Shown in pieces: positions 13,847-21,250 of a DNA stretch of 21,250 nt. This DNA comes from UBA1731 sp963626295. Its GTDB lineage: Bacteria; Verrucomicrobiota; Kiritimatiellia; RFP12; UBA1067. The position numbers and the translations under genes are program-made. The stretch lies in NCBI GenBank assembly GCA_963626295.1, contig CAVFWS010000019.1, forward strand, positions 1 through 21,250, given 5' to 3'. The notes beneath the pieces are model-generated. The model worked only from the letters and a program-made list of their open reading frames with translations. It searched no databases and was not told the DNA's origin. Position 1 is the stretch's first letter, and each line of letters begins with the position of its first letter.

Positions 13847-14591
13847 ATGAACAGGTGGATTGTAGTTTGTCTGGCGGCGATCGCGTGTGCCGGATGCTTC
13901 GACAACAAGGGCAAGCCGGAGGATGTCCCTACGGTGATCGGGCTTCGGCCGTTGGCCGAGACCAACCGGGCCGGCATCGTGCGGGTGATCCTGCGTGGCG
14001 ACAGGGGCGAGCTGGCGGCTTCGCACCTGACGGGGCTTGATTCGATCAAGATGATAGACCTGTCGGAGCGGGGGACGAAGGAGGTGCCCGCCGCGGCCTT
14101 TGGCCTCAAGGGTCTGAAGGAATTCTACTTCTGCCGCAACGGAATGGAGAGCATCCCTGATTTCTCGTGCTGGGCGGATACGCTCGACTATCTCAACCTC
14201 GACGACAACGCGATCACGGAGATACCGGCGGGCGTCTCGGCCCTCACGAAGCTCAGGTGGCTCAGGCTCAACGGCAACAGGATAAAGGCCGTGCCGCGCG
14301 AGCTGTCATCGCTTAAGGACCTGCGCCGGATCTACCTGTGCAGGAATGCGCTTGCCGCAGTGCCGGAGGTCATGAGGGACTGGCCGATGATTGAGGACAT
14401 ATCCCTTGACGGCAACCCGATATCGGTGGTGCCGGAATGGCTCGTGTCCCTGCCAAGGCTNNNNNNNNNNGCCTTCGGACCTTTCGGGCTGGAAGCGGCT
14501 TGATTTCCTTGCGCTGAGTTCGTGTCCGGTGTCGAGGGAAGAGATGCGGAGGATACGCAAGGCGCTTCCCGACGTGGCGATCGTATTCTGA
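13847..14591 (+). CDS. Leucine-rich-repeat lipoprotein, interrupted by an assembly gap
   Basis: An exported LRR protein of about 245 residues or more. The N terminus (MNRWIVVCLAAIACAGC) is a lipoprotein-type signal with Cys17 as the likely lipidated residue. From about residue 60 there are consecutive repeats of about 23 residues with the pattern LxxLxLxxNxIxxIPxxxxxL, for example LDYLNLDDNAITEIP, LRWLRLNGNRIKAVP and IEDISLDGNPISVVP. The frame is open to a run of 10 Ns at 14461-14470. After it the same protein resumes in another frame (DLSGWKRLDFLALSS... to a stop at 14589-14591), so the N run stands for an unknown length, probably including LRR sequence, rather than exactly 10 bases. LRRs bind proteins; no partner is evident. 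Confidence 0.8.
14461..14470. other. Assembly gap (10 Ns)
   Basis: Ten undetermined bases inside the LRR gene. The reading frame differs before and after, and both sides are clearly LRR-protein sequence, so the true spacing is not 10 nt. Sequence repetition may have broken the assembly here. Confidence 0.99.
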
Positions 14592-14646
14592 GGTTCTTCA
14601 CGCACGGGGGTGAAAAATGACGGAGATTTTTATGAGAACACACCCC

Positions 14647-14675
14647 TTGCGCGGAGAAATGTTTTATCGTATAAT
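14647..14675 (+). promoter_or_regulatory. Promoter of the TPR/ExbBD envelope operon, leaderless type
   Basis: TTGCGC (14647-14652), a 17-bp spacer and TATAAT (14670-14675). The -10 box ends 7 nt before the ATG at 14683, so the mRNA should begin at or next to the start codon, with no Shine-Dalgarno sequence. The -35 box and spacing equal those of the tRNA-Glu promoter. Because the promoter lies here, the longer in-frame start at 14617 is not used by this transcript. Confidence 0.82.
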
Positions 14676-14682
14676 GCGGCAC

Positions 14683-17600
14683 ATGAGTTTTCATAGATTT
14701 ACAGTTTCCGCTCTCGCGGCGTTTGCGTTTGCGGGTGTTGTCGTGGCGCGGGCGGCGGATGCCGCGGCGGAGGAGGACAACAAGCCCGCCGTGGAGACCA
14801 TCCCTGCGGCGGAGAAGGCCAAGATGGATGACGAGTGCGCGTTCATCAAGGCCCTGATCGAGGCCAACATGCCCGACCTGGCGTCAATGGTCATCGCGAA
14901 GGCCAAGGAGAAGTGGCCCGTGATGTCCGCCCGCCTCGAGGTGCTGGAGCAGGAGGGCGACCTCCGCCTCGGCCACTTCGACAAGGTCCAGGGCGTTCTC
15001 GCCAAGAAGAAGAAGGGATCGCCGGAGTACTGGGCCCTGAGCATCGCGATGGCCAACGCCTACTACGCGAGGCAGAAGCTGCCGGAGTGCCGCAAGCTGT
15101 ACGGCGAGTTCTTCAAGGCGGTGCCGACGCCGACGAAGGAGCTGATGGACTTCTACGAGGAGGCCGCGTACACGTGGATACAGATCCTGCGGGCCGAGAA
15201 GAAGTTCGACCAGGCGATCTCCGTGTATGACGGTCTGCTCAAGCTCCCGCTCAAGGACGACAGGTGGGCCACGTTCGGCGTGGAGGAGGCTGAACTATGC
15301 CTCCAGCTCGCCTCCACAGAGAAGGACGCCAGGAAGCGCGAGGCATACATCAAGAAGGCCTCGCTCCGCGCCGACAGGCTCCTGTGGATGAGCGACCTGA
15401 TAGTGCGCTTCGGCCAGGCCGTCGCCCTCAAGGCCCATTCGGAGATGGCGCGCGGCAACGTCGCCCGTGCGCAGGAGCTGGTCAACGAGTACCTCCCCCA
15501 GCTCAAGGACATCCACGAGCAGCTGAAGTCTCTCGACCCTGACGGGACTGAGGGCATGATACGCCTCTCGCCGATGCCGAACTGCCGCTATCTGCTCGCG
15601 GAGATGCTCTGGAACGAGGTCCAGAGGGAACTCAAGGAGCCCAAGCCCAACGACGACAAGATCAAGGATCTCCTCTTCGGCGCGAAGAGCGGCGCGAAGC
15701 GCAACGGCTCCGGCGCGTTCAACCACGCGATCAACGTGTTCGTGAAGTACCCGGAATCGAGCTGGGCGGCCACGGCGGGCGAACTCTCCGAGACGATCCG
15801 CAAGTTCGTCAAGGACCGCTACAAGAAGGACATCAAGACGAACGTGACGGCCGCGCAGATCGACAACGTCCGCAAGATGCAGTTCAAGACGGCGAACGCC
15901 GCGTACCGCGAGGCCCGCTGGAAGGATGCGATCAAGGCGTTCCACGAGGTGCTTTCGCAGTACCCCGAGACGGAGAACTCGGTGAAGGCCGTGGCGCATC
16001 TCGCCGAGTGCTACTTCGAGGCCTGGAGGGAAACCCGCGACGCGAAGGAGAAGGCGGGCCTCCGGCTGGACTGCGACGCCGTGGAGGGGTATTTCGCCGA
16101 GCGCTTCTCGGGCGTGAACCCGAAGTGGGCCAGGGAGGTCGGCGACGACGTGCTCCGCCTCGCCGGGCGCGAGATGTCCACGGGCAGCCGTGCGCAGAGC
16201 CAGCGCCTGTACGACACGTATTTCCGCCTGTACCCCACGCACTACCAGGCGGCGCAGATGGCGATGTCCCTCGGCGGGGCGGCGTTCAAGGCCGAGGACT
16301 ACGACCAGGCCCTGCACTACTTCGACACGGTGATAGGCCAGTACTCGAACTCCACCTACCGCGTGCAGGCCCTCCAGATGATGTCGGCGTGCTACGGCAA
16401 GGAGGGCGACACGGCCAAGCAGATCGACTACCTCAAGCAGTACCTCGCGGCGGCGAAGATGGTGACGGACCGCGTAAACGCCCGCCTGTCCCTCGCGATG
16501 CTCGAGCGCAACCGCGGCATGGAGCTCTATCAGGACGCGGAGACCAACGCCGTCGCGGCGGCCGCGGCCGAGGTGCGCAAGGAAGCCGCCGTCTCCGTGC
16601 TCTCCGCCGTGAAGGATTTCCGCCTTGTCGTGAAGGATTCCGCCGCCGGCATCGAGTCCCCGCTCACCTCCTCGGACGACAGGAAGAAGCTCGCGACGAT
16701 GCGCGAGCAGGCGCAGTTCCTGGAGGGCGACACGTGGCAGCGCCTGAAGCATCCCATCGGCAAGATGGACGAGAAGGCGTTCATGGCGCAGGCGGCGAAG
16801 TGCTACAACTCGTACATGGAGGCCTCCCCGAGGGGCAAGTACGCGCCGCGGGCGCTCGTGATGCTCGGCACCGTGCATTCCGCGTCGGGGGACATGGCGA
16901 AGTCCAAGGAGGCATTCGCGCGGCTCGCCAAGGAATTCCCGCGCACCCCGGAGGCGAAGAACTCCGTGCCGCTCTTCGCGAAGGCCCTCATGGACATGGG
17001 GCGCAAGGCCGAGGCCGTGGAGCAGTACGAGCAGATGGCCAAGACCTCCGGCAACTACACGCCGAAGCAGTTCCTCGACGCCGGCGACGCGCTTGTGGAC
17101 TCCAAGGCGTACGACACGGCGCAGATGATCTACCAGAAGGCGGCCGACGTCTCGAAGGGCACGGCGAACGAGGCGTACGTGGCGGCCTGTGCGCAGATCG
17201 GCGAGGCGAAGGCCCTCTTCGGCGCCGGGCGCAACGCCGAGGCGCACGAGGCCCTCGACAAGTTCATCGAGGGCAACCCCCGCAGCCCGCTCGTCGTCGA
17301 TGCGTACCTGCTGCTCGCGAGGGTCGCCTCGGAGGAGGGGCGCCGCGAGCGCGAGAACAACCTCCGCACCAAGTACTTCAACGCCGCTGTCGGCGCGGTC
17401 AAGAAGGTGCGCCAGTACCGCCCGGAGATGGAGGACGAGATGATGCTCGAGTCGTCGGACGTACTCGTGCGCAAGATGGAGGCGGAGGAGACGATGCAGC
17501 TCAAGGCCGAGGCCGAGGCGACCCTCCGCCTCGCGGTCGGCGGCTACCAGGCGTTCCTGCAGTCGCACCAGCCTGACGACGAGCATCCCGTCTCGAAGAT

Positions 17601-17805
17601 GACCCCGAAGCAGCTGAAGAACCTCGAGCGCTGCTACGCGACGGCGCTGCCGCTCATGGCGAAGCTCCTCCCGAGGCAGGAGGACAAGAAGGAGTTCGCG
17701 CAGAAGATCGTGGAGTACGGGGAGGCGTACCTCGACGTGTACCCGAACGGGAAGGCCAGGACTTCGGTGCAGAACAGCATCAACCAGGCCAAGGCTGAGC
17801 TTTGA
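14683..17805 (+). CDS. Large secreted tetratricopeptide-repeat protein
   Basis: A 1040-residue, mostly alpha-helical protein. Residues 1-24 (MSFHRFTVSALAAFAFAG, then ARA before the cut) form a signal peptide. The rest is rich in TPR-like helix pairs with A/Y/A spacing and Pro at repeat ends: ALSIAMANAYYARQKLPEC, ARWKDAIKAFHEVLSQYPE, DYDQALHYFDTVIGQY, KSKEAFARLAKEFPRTPEA, KAEAVEQYEQMAKTSGN and AYDTAQMIYQKAAD. It has no enzyme motif. TPR arrays are protein-binding scaffolds, so an envelope assembly or coupling role with the ExbB/ExbD pair downstream is an inference from position. C-ending codons dominate, suggesting good expression. The start is set by the promoter and signal peptide; upstream ATGs would lie within or before the promoter. 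Confidence 0.85.
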   Translation: MSFHRFTVSALAAFAFAGVVVARAADAAAEEDNKPAVETIPAAEKAKMDDECAFIKALIEANMPDLASMVIAKAKEKWPVMSARLEVLEQEGDLRLGHFDKVQGVLAKKKKGSPEYWALSIAMANAYYARQKLPECRKLYGEFFKAVPTPTKELMDFYEEAAYTWIQILRAEKKFDQAISVYDGLLKLPLKDDRWATFGVEEAELCLQLASTEKDARKREAYIKKASLRADRLLWMSDLIVRFGQAVALKAHSEMARGNVARAQELVNEYLPQLKDIHEQLKSLDPDGTEGMIRLSPMPNCRYLLAEMLWNEVQRELKEPKPNDDKIKDLLFGAKSGAKRNGSGAFNHAINVFVKYPESSWAATAGELSETIRKFVKDRYKKDIKTNVTAAQIDNVRKMQFKTANAAYREARWKDAIKAFHEVLSQYPETENSVKAVAHLAECYFEAWRETRDAKEKAGLRLDCDAVEGYFAERFSGVNPKWAREVGDDVLRLAGREMSTGSRAQSQRLYDTYFRLYPTHYQAAQMAMSLGGAAFKAEDYDQALHYFDTVIGQYSNSTYRVQALQMMSACYGKEGDTAKQIDYLKQYLAAAKMVTDRVNARLSLAMLERNRGMELYQDAETNAVAAAAAEVRKEAAVSVLSAVKDFRLVVKDSAAGIESPLTSSDDRKKLATMREQAQFLEGDTWQRLKHPIGKMDEKAFMAQAAKCYNSYMEASPRGKYAPRALVMLGTVHSASGDMAKSKEAFARLAKEFPRTPEAKNSVPLFAKALMDMGRKAEAVEQYEQMAKTSGNYTPKQFLDAGDALVDSKAYDTAQMIYQKAADVSKGTANEAYVAACAQIGEAKALFGAGRNAEAHEALDKFIEGNPRSPLVVDAYLLLARVASEEGRRERENNLRTKYFNAAVGAVKKVRQYRPEMEDEMMLESSDVLVRKMEAEETMQLKAEAEATLRLAVGGYQAFLQSHQPDDEHPVSKMTPKQLKNLERCYATALPLMAKLLPRQEDKKEFAQKIVEYGEAYLDVYPNGKARTSVQNSINQAKAEL

Positions 17806-17841
17806 CGGAACGACGGTTTTAAAGGCAAAGGAACAAGACTG

Positions 17842-18648
17842 ATGAAAATGATTCTGGCGGCAATTGCGCTTTCGGTGTCTGCGGCGGCATTCGCTGCGGC
17901 TGGGGACATCATTGGTACGATCACTGACGCACAGGGCCCGCACAAGGGCGTCGTGCGCTACAGCCTCAAGTCGAAGACCTACTTTGTGACGACCAAGCAG
18001 AACGGGGCGGTGCTTGAGGCGGAGATCGCCCCCTCCGACGTGACCGAGATGGAGATCGCGGAGCCGGCCGGCTGGGACAAGGCCGTGGACAACGTCCAGA
18101 AGGGGCGCGCGACGGCGTCCATCAAGTACTTCGAGGGCATAGTGAAGCAGTACAACCACCTGCAGTGGGACCTGCGCGCGGCGAGGTTTCTCGCCGAGGC
18201 ATACCTTGCGTCCGGCGATGCGGAGAAGGCCTTCGACGCGTGCAATTCCGTAGTGAGGGCGGATCCGGAGAACGCATACTCCGGCGAACTCGCCCCGATC
18301 TACTGGAAGGTGCTGATAAAGATGGGCAAGAAGGATCAGCTCGAGAAACTTCTCGTCAAGGCCGCCGCGTCCGGCGACCGCCTTTCGAGCGGCGCGGCTC
18401 TGATCGGCCGGGGCGACCTGATCCTCGCATCGGGCGAGTCGGCGGAATCCCTGCGCACCGCGCTTGTCGACGGCTACCTCCGCGTGGCCCTGATGTACAC
18501 GGACGGCAAGATCGCGGAGCAGCTCCGCCCCGAGGCCCTTGCCAAGGCCGCGCAGTGCTTCGAGAAGATCGGCCAGGCCGGCCGCGCCGACGCGATGCGC
18601 GGCGAACTCAAGCGCCTGTACCCGAACAGCGTCTGGGCCAGGCAGTGA
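17842..18648 (+). CDS. Exported TPR-like repeat protein
   Basis: A 268-residue protein with a typical signal peptide (MKMILAAIALSVSAAAFAAA, cut near residue 20). A short beta-rich segment (GDIIGTITDAQGPHKGVV, YSLKSKTYFVTTKQNG) comes first. Then come TPR-like helices (ATASIKYFEGIVKQY, AARFLAEAYLASGDAEKAFDACNSVV, YWKVLIKMGKKDQLEKLL, LAKAAQCFEKIGQAGRADAMRGELKRLYP). The C-terminal motif resembles the end of YbgF/CpoB-like TPR proteins found near Tol-Pal systems, but I do not claim orthology. It follows the large TPR gene after 36 nt with a purine-rich AAAGGAA site before ATG and no clear promoter, so it is probably in the same operon. Confidence 0.8.
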   Translation: MKMILAAIALSVSAAAFAAAGDIIGTITDAQGPHKGVVRYSLKSKTYFVTTKQNGAVLEAEIAPSDVTEMEIAEPAGWDKAVDNVQKGRATASIKYFEGIVKQYNHLQWDLRAARFLAEAYLASGDAEKAFDACNSVVRADPENAYSGELAPIYWKVLIKMGKKDQLEKLLVKAAASGDRLSSGAALIGRGDLILASGESAESLRTALVDGYLRVALMYTDGKIAEQLRPEALAKAAQCFEKIGQAGRADAMRGELKRLYPNSVWARQ

Positions 18649-18723
18649 TTGCTTTAACGTTCGTTTTTTGACAGATTGACCGGCCAGGGAGGCCGCGGAT
18701 CTTAAAAAGGAAAAGGAAAAATC
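18649..18723 (+). promoter_or_regulatory. A-rich leader with Shine-Dalgarno before the ExbB-like gene
   Basis: A 75-nt spacer. Its last 25 nt are almost pure A/G with two AAAAGG blocks, giving a strong ribosome binding region. A perfect TTGACA stands at 18668-18673, but no -10 box is found at 16-18 bp, so a promoter is not supported. A small GGCC-AGGGA-GGCC inverted repeat lies between. Confidence 0.4.
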
Positions 18724-19533
18724 ATGAGCATGAAGAAGATGAAGAAGGCTACAATGGCGGCGATGATCCTCCTCGGGTGCGTTTGCGCCCCCGTGGCGGC
18801 CACCATTTCGTACGGGCAGCTGACGGACGACAAGGGCAATGTCGTCGAGTCGGACACGTCCAAGCAGACGACGAACTCCGGGGGCGGCTTCTACGACATC
18901 GTGTTCGGGTCCGGAATCGTGGGCATGCTCCTGTGGTTCGCCCTCTTCGCGGATGGCGCGATGGCGATCTACTTCGCCATCGACTCCTTCATCCTCATCA
19001 AGCCCGAGAAGCTCATGCCGAAGAAGCTCATGGATGGCGTGACGGAGGCGATGACGGAAGGGGACGTCGCCAAGGCTCTGGCGGCCTGCGACAAGAACCC
19101 CTCCGTGATGGCGTCCATCGTGAAGGCCGCCTTCCAGCACATCGACGAGGGCTTCGACGTGATACAGGAGGCGGTGACGGTGGCCTCCGACTTCGAGCAG
19201 GAGAAGATACAGCAGCACCTCAACTGGATCGCAGTGTGCGGCAACCTGGGCCCGTCGCTCGGCCTTCTGGGAACGGTGCAGGGAATGATTCTGACGTTCC
19301 AGGCCCTCGCGTCCGGCGCAGCGGGCGACGCGGCCGCCCTGGCGAACTCCATCGGCCAGGCGCTTTGGACGACCGCCGCCGGCCTGATCGTCTCCATCCC
19401 GGCGCAGGCGATATTCTACGCGACGCGCAACAAGGCCAACCGCCTCATCCTGAAGATGACGACGATGACGATGGAGATCCTCAACGGCCTTCGCAACGTG
19501 TCTGTTGAGGGCGAAGAAGAGCAGCAGGGCTGA
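18724..19533 (+). CDS. MotA/TolQ/ExbB-family proton channel protein
   Basis: A 269-residue inner-membrane subunit of the energy-transducing TolQ/ExbB family, which with ExbD/TolR uses the proton motive force to drive envelope processes. Membrane segments: about 62-90 (SGIVGMLLWFALFADGAMAI), about 165-192 (GNLGPSLGLLGTVQGMIL) and about 205-232 (ALWTTAAGLIVSIPAQAI). The GLLGTVxGMI and TTAAGLIVSIPA motifs are family signatures. The N terminus also has a signal-peptide-like region (MKKATMAAMILLGCVCAPVAA) and a Ser/Thr/Gly-rich stretch before the first core TM; classical E. coli TolQ lacks this. The next gene starts 2 nt after the stop, so the pair is coupled. Which system it powers (Tol, TonB or other) is unknown, as no TolA, TonB, TolB or Pal gene is in view. 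Confidence 0.92.
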   Translation: MSMKKMKKATMAAMILLGCVCAPVAATISYGQLTDDKGNVVESDTSKQTTNSGGGFYDIVFGSGIVGMLLWFALFADGAMAIYFAIDSFILIKPEKLMPKKLMDGVTEAMTEGDVAKALAACDKNPSVMASIVKAAFQHIDEGFDVIQEAVTVASDFEQEKIQQHLNWIAVCGNLGPSLGLLGTVQGMILTFQALASGAAGDAAALANSIGQALWTTAAGLIVSIPAQAIFYATRNKANRLILKMTTMTMEILNGLRNVSVEGEEEQQG

Positions 19534-19535
19534 CC

Positions 19536-19928
19536 ATGGCACGCAAGCCGCAGGAGAATCCGCAGCTCGACATGACGCCGATGATCGACGTCGTGTTCGA
19601 GCTGATCATCTTCTTCGTCGTCACGATCAAGCAGGAGGACATCTTCTCGAAGCTTAACGCGAACCGCCCCGCGCCCGCGGCCGCATCGTCCGCCGAGGAG
19701 AACGACACCCAGGTGAAGATCGACATAGGCTCCGGCGGCCTGGTGTTCAACGGGCGGCTCATGAGCCCGAAGCAGTTCGACCAGAGCATCCGCGAGATCT
19801 CGAAGACGTCGAAGAGCGCAATGGTCACCATCCGCTGCTCGCTGGACTCGTACCACAAGTATCTCGTGTTCGCCCTCGATACGTGCAACAAGTACAGGAT
19901 GTTCAACGTATCGGTGTTCACCATATAG
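19536..19928 (+). CDS. ExbD/TolR-family biopolymer transport protein
   Basis: A 130-residue partner of the preceding channel protein. A short cytoplasmic N terminus leads to one membrane helix (MIDVVFELIIFFVVT) carrying the family's essential Asp at position 18 in LDMTPMIDVV. A Pro/Ala/Ser-rich linker (about 44-54) and a periplasmic domain (VKIDIGSGGLVFNGRLM..., ending at MFNVSVFTI) follow. Size and layout match ExbD/TolR (about 130-145 residues). The start lies 2 nt after the ExbB-like stop, and the next gene begins 8 nt downstream, so all three are likely co-transcribed. Confidence 0.93.
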   Translation: MARKPQENPQLDMTPMIDVVFELIIFFVVTIKQEDIFSKLNANRPAPAAASSAEENDTQVKIDIGSGGLVFNGRLMSPKQFDQSIREISKTSKSAMVTIRCSLDSYHKYLVFALDTCNKYRMFNVSVFTI

Positions 19929-19936
19929 CATAGTCA

Positions 19937-21166
19937 ATGCCCTTTCCCCTATTTCTGGCATTGAAGTACCTGAAGCCGAAACGCTCGGTGACGTCTGTCA
20001 TCACGTGCGTTTCGGTTTTGGGTGTACTGCTGGGGGTAGCCGCCGTAATAATCGTGCGGGCGGTGATGACCGGCTTCGGCGACATGTGGGAAAGGAAGAT
20101 ACTCGACTTCAAGCCCCACATATCCATCGTCCCGTACGGGTCCGGCAGGGTCATCGAGAACGAAGATGCGACAGTGGACAGGATCGAGAGGATACCCGGT
20201 GTCGTCGCCGCCACCCCGGAGATCGACACCCGGTGCCTGCTTGAGCACGACGGCCGCGTTTCCGCGCCTATCGTGCTTGGTGTGGACCAGCAAAGGTTCA
20301 GCAGGGCGTACAGGCTTGGCGTCCCGCGTTCCGGAACGTATGACCTTGATGGCGATTCCATCGTCCTCGGCGTAGACCTCGCGAGGCAGCTCGGCGTATG
20401 GACGGGCGACGACGTTACGGTCTATTCGCCGAAGACGCTCGTTGACAGGGACGAGATCGTCCTGCCCGTGAAATGGCGCGTGGCGGGCATATTCTCGTCC
20501 GGACAGCGCGACTACGACTCCGGCTTCGCCGTCGCCTCGCTCGCCAACATGCGCGAGCTCATGGGGCTGGACAGGGGCGGCGTGTTCGCCATACACGTGA
20601 AGTGCGAGCAGCCGGCCGTGCCTGCCCGGTTCGACAGCGTGTGCGACGAGGTGCGCAAGGTCGCCGACGGACGCATGATAACCTGGCGCGAGGCAGACCG
20701 CGAACTGTTCAATGCGCTTGCGGTTGAGAAGAACATGACCGCCCTGCTGCTGATGCTCATAACCGTGGTGGCCCTCTTCTGCGTGATGAACACGCTTCTC
20801 GTCCTGACCGTGCAGAAGACTTCCGAGATAGGCCTCCTGAAGGCGCTCCGCTTCCCCAAGCGCCGCATCATGGCCGTATTCATGGTGCATGGGCTGTTCC
20901 AGTGTACGGTCGGCGTGATTCTTGGGCTGCTTGCCGCATGGGGAGTGCTCGCTAACCTTCAGACGCTCGTGGAGAAGCTCGCCCATTTCGGGATCGAGGT
21001 GTTCCCGAAGGCCGTCTACGGGCTCGATTCGATCCCGTACAGGCTTGTCGCATCAGATGTCGTGTGGGTGGTGGCGATCGTGTATGCGTTTGGCATCCTC
21101 GCATCCCTCGTCCCCGCGCTGCTCGCGGCGTGCAAGCGTCCGGTCGACGCCCTCGGCAAGGCATAG
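19937..21166 (+). CDS. LolC/LolE-like ABC transporter permease
   Basis: A 409-residue permease of the FtsX/MacB/LolC-E type. LolCDE extracts lipoproteins from the inner membrane for delivery to LolA. Evidence: the N-terminal block FLALKYLKPKRSVTSVIT..., SVLGVLLGVAAVIIVRAVMTGFGDMWERKILDFKPHISI matches the LolC/E opening. A TM at about 20-42 precedes a periplasmic domain (about 43-255), and three C-terminal TMs follow (LLLMLITVVALFCVMNTLL; MVHGLFQCTVGVILGLLAAW; VVWVVAIVYAFGILASLVPALLA). The segment KTSEIGLLKALRFPKRRIM is the permease-ATPase coupling region of the FtsX core. The length agrees with LolC/E (about 400-415). No LolD-type ATPase is in the window; it may follow to the right, although a new promoter stands there. 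Confidence 0.9.
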   Translation: MPFPLFLALKYLKPKRSVTSVITCVSVLGVLLGVAAVIIVRAVMTGFGDMWERKILDFKPHISIVPYGSGRVIENEDATVDRIERIPGVVAATPEIDTRCLLEHDGRVSAPIVLGVDQQRFSRAYRLGVPRSGTYDLDGDSIVLGVDLARQLGVWTGDDVTVYSPKTLVDRDEIVLPVKWRVAGIFSSGQRDYDSGFAVASLANMRELMGLDRGGVFAIHVKCEQPAVPARFDSVCDEVRKVADGRMITWREADRELFNALAVEKNMTALLLMLITVVALFCVMNTLLVLTVQKTSEIGLLKALRFPKRRIMAVFMVHGLFQCTVGVILGLLAAWGVLANLQTLVEKLAHFGIEVFPKAVYGLDSIPYRLVASDVVWVVAIVYAFGILASLVPALLAACKRPVDALGKA

Positions 21167-21197
21167 CCGCGCCGTGTCTGAATTTCTTCCGAGGCCG

Positions 21198-21227
21198 TTG
21201 ACTTTCGGATCTGGGCTGTGGTACAAT
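21198..21227 (+). promoter_or_regulatory. Strong promoter at the right edge
   Basis: TTGACT (21198-21203), an 18-bp spacer and TACAAT (21222-21227) with TGG just upstream (extended -10). It is the best -35/-10 pair in the window. The transcript would begin near 21234; the gene it serves lies beyond the window. Confidence 0.75.
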
Positions 21228-21250
21228 GGTTGCGTTCCGTCGGGGTGCAT

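Noticed and set aside
14617..14682. An earlier ATG giving the TPR protein 22 extra residues
   Set aside because: The extension would place the start upstream of the TTGCGC/TATAAT promoter and bury the signal peptide; ATG 14683 directly precedes a normal signal sequence.
18668..18705. A possible promoter with TTGACA before the ExbB-like gene
   Set aside because: No -10-like hexamer at 16-18 bp; the nearest AT-rich stretch is about 26 bp away.
15295..19542. A very long open frame (1415 codons) on the minus strand across the TPR and ExbB genes
   Set aside because: It is antisense to four well-supported genes with signal peptides and family motifs. Its translation is repetitive His/Arg/Leu/Val-rich text with no domain, typical of antisense frames in GC-rich DNA with biased codons.
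1..21250. CRISPR arrays, insertion sequences, integrases or attachment sites
   Set aside because: No regularly spaced repeats, transposase-like proteins or flanking duplications were seen; the genes look chromosomal.

Overview
The window looks like part of a chromosome, or a metagenome scaffold, from a GC-rich Gram-negative bacterium. The most plausible placement is the PVC group (Verrucomicrobiota, perhaps Kiritimatiellae). The hints are exported Gfo/Idh/MocA oxidoreductases with twin-arginine signals, TPR proteins beside ExbB/ExbD, and a LolC/E-type permease. This placement is an inference; no marker here was compared with a database. A run of 10 Ns marks a scaffold join. All genes I can support lie on the plus strand.

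Layout. (1) 1-3292: the 3' end of rpoC, then dnaG and a PHP-family histidinol-phosphatase-like gene, tightly packed. (2) 3321-3447: tRNA-Glu(UUC) with its own promoter. (3) 3551-8116: a promoter, a leader of about 120 nt, then an operon of a Tat/lipobox Gfo/Idh/MocA oxidoreductase, a Tat-exported sugar isomerase/epimerase-like TIM barrel and a second Tat/lipobox oxidoreductase, closed by a 14-bp terminator hairpin. This reads as a sugar oxidation/isomerisation module of the periplasm or inner-membrane face. (4) 8132-9277: a secreted zinc amidase. (5) 9278-13766: a two-gene polyketide/fatty-acid-synthase-like operon. It has a ketosynthase-like protein without the catalytic Cys and one active-site His, then an AT-DH-phosphopantetheinyl-transferase fusion whose AT and DH have lost key residues while the PPTase motifs are intact. 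No ACP or KR domain is present. (6) 13831-14591: a leucine-rich-repeat lipoprotein broken by the N gap. (7) 14647-21166: a 1040-residue secreted TPR protein, a smaller exported repeat protein, ExbB/TolQ-like and ExbD/TolR-like subunits, and a LolC/E-like permease, so an envelope module. A strong promoter at the right edge starts another unit.

The two most interesting signals are the PKS-like operon with apparently dead synthase domains and an intact PPTase, and a recurring promoter layout. In three genes (9295, 13847, 14683) a consensus TATAAT ends only 7-8 nt before the ATG, with no Shine-Dalgarno sequence, which predicts leaderless or nearly leaderless mRNAs. Other genes in the window have A-rich leaders with clear purine-rich ribosome binding sites, so two modes of translation start seem to coexist.
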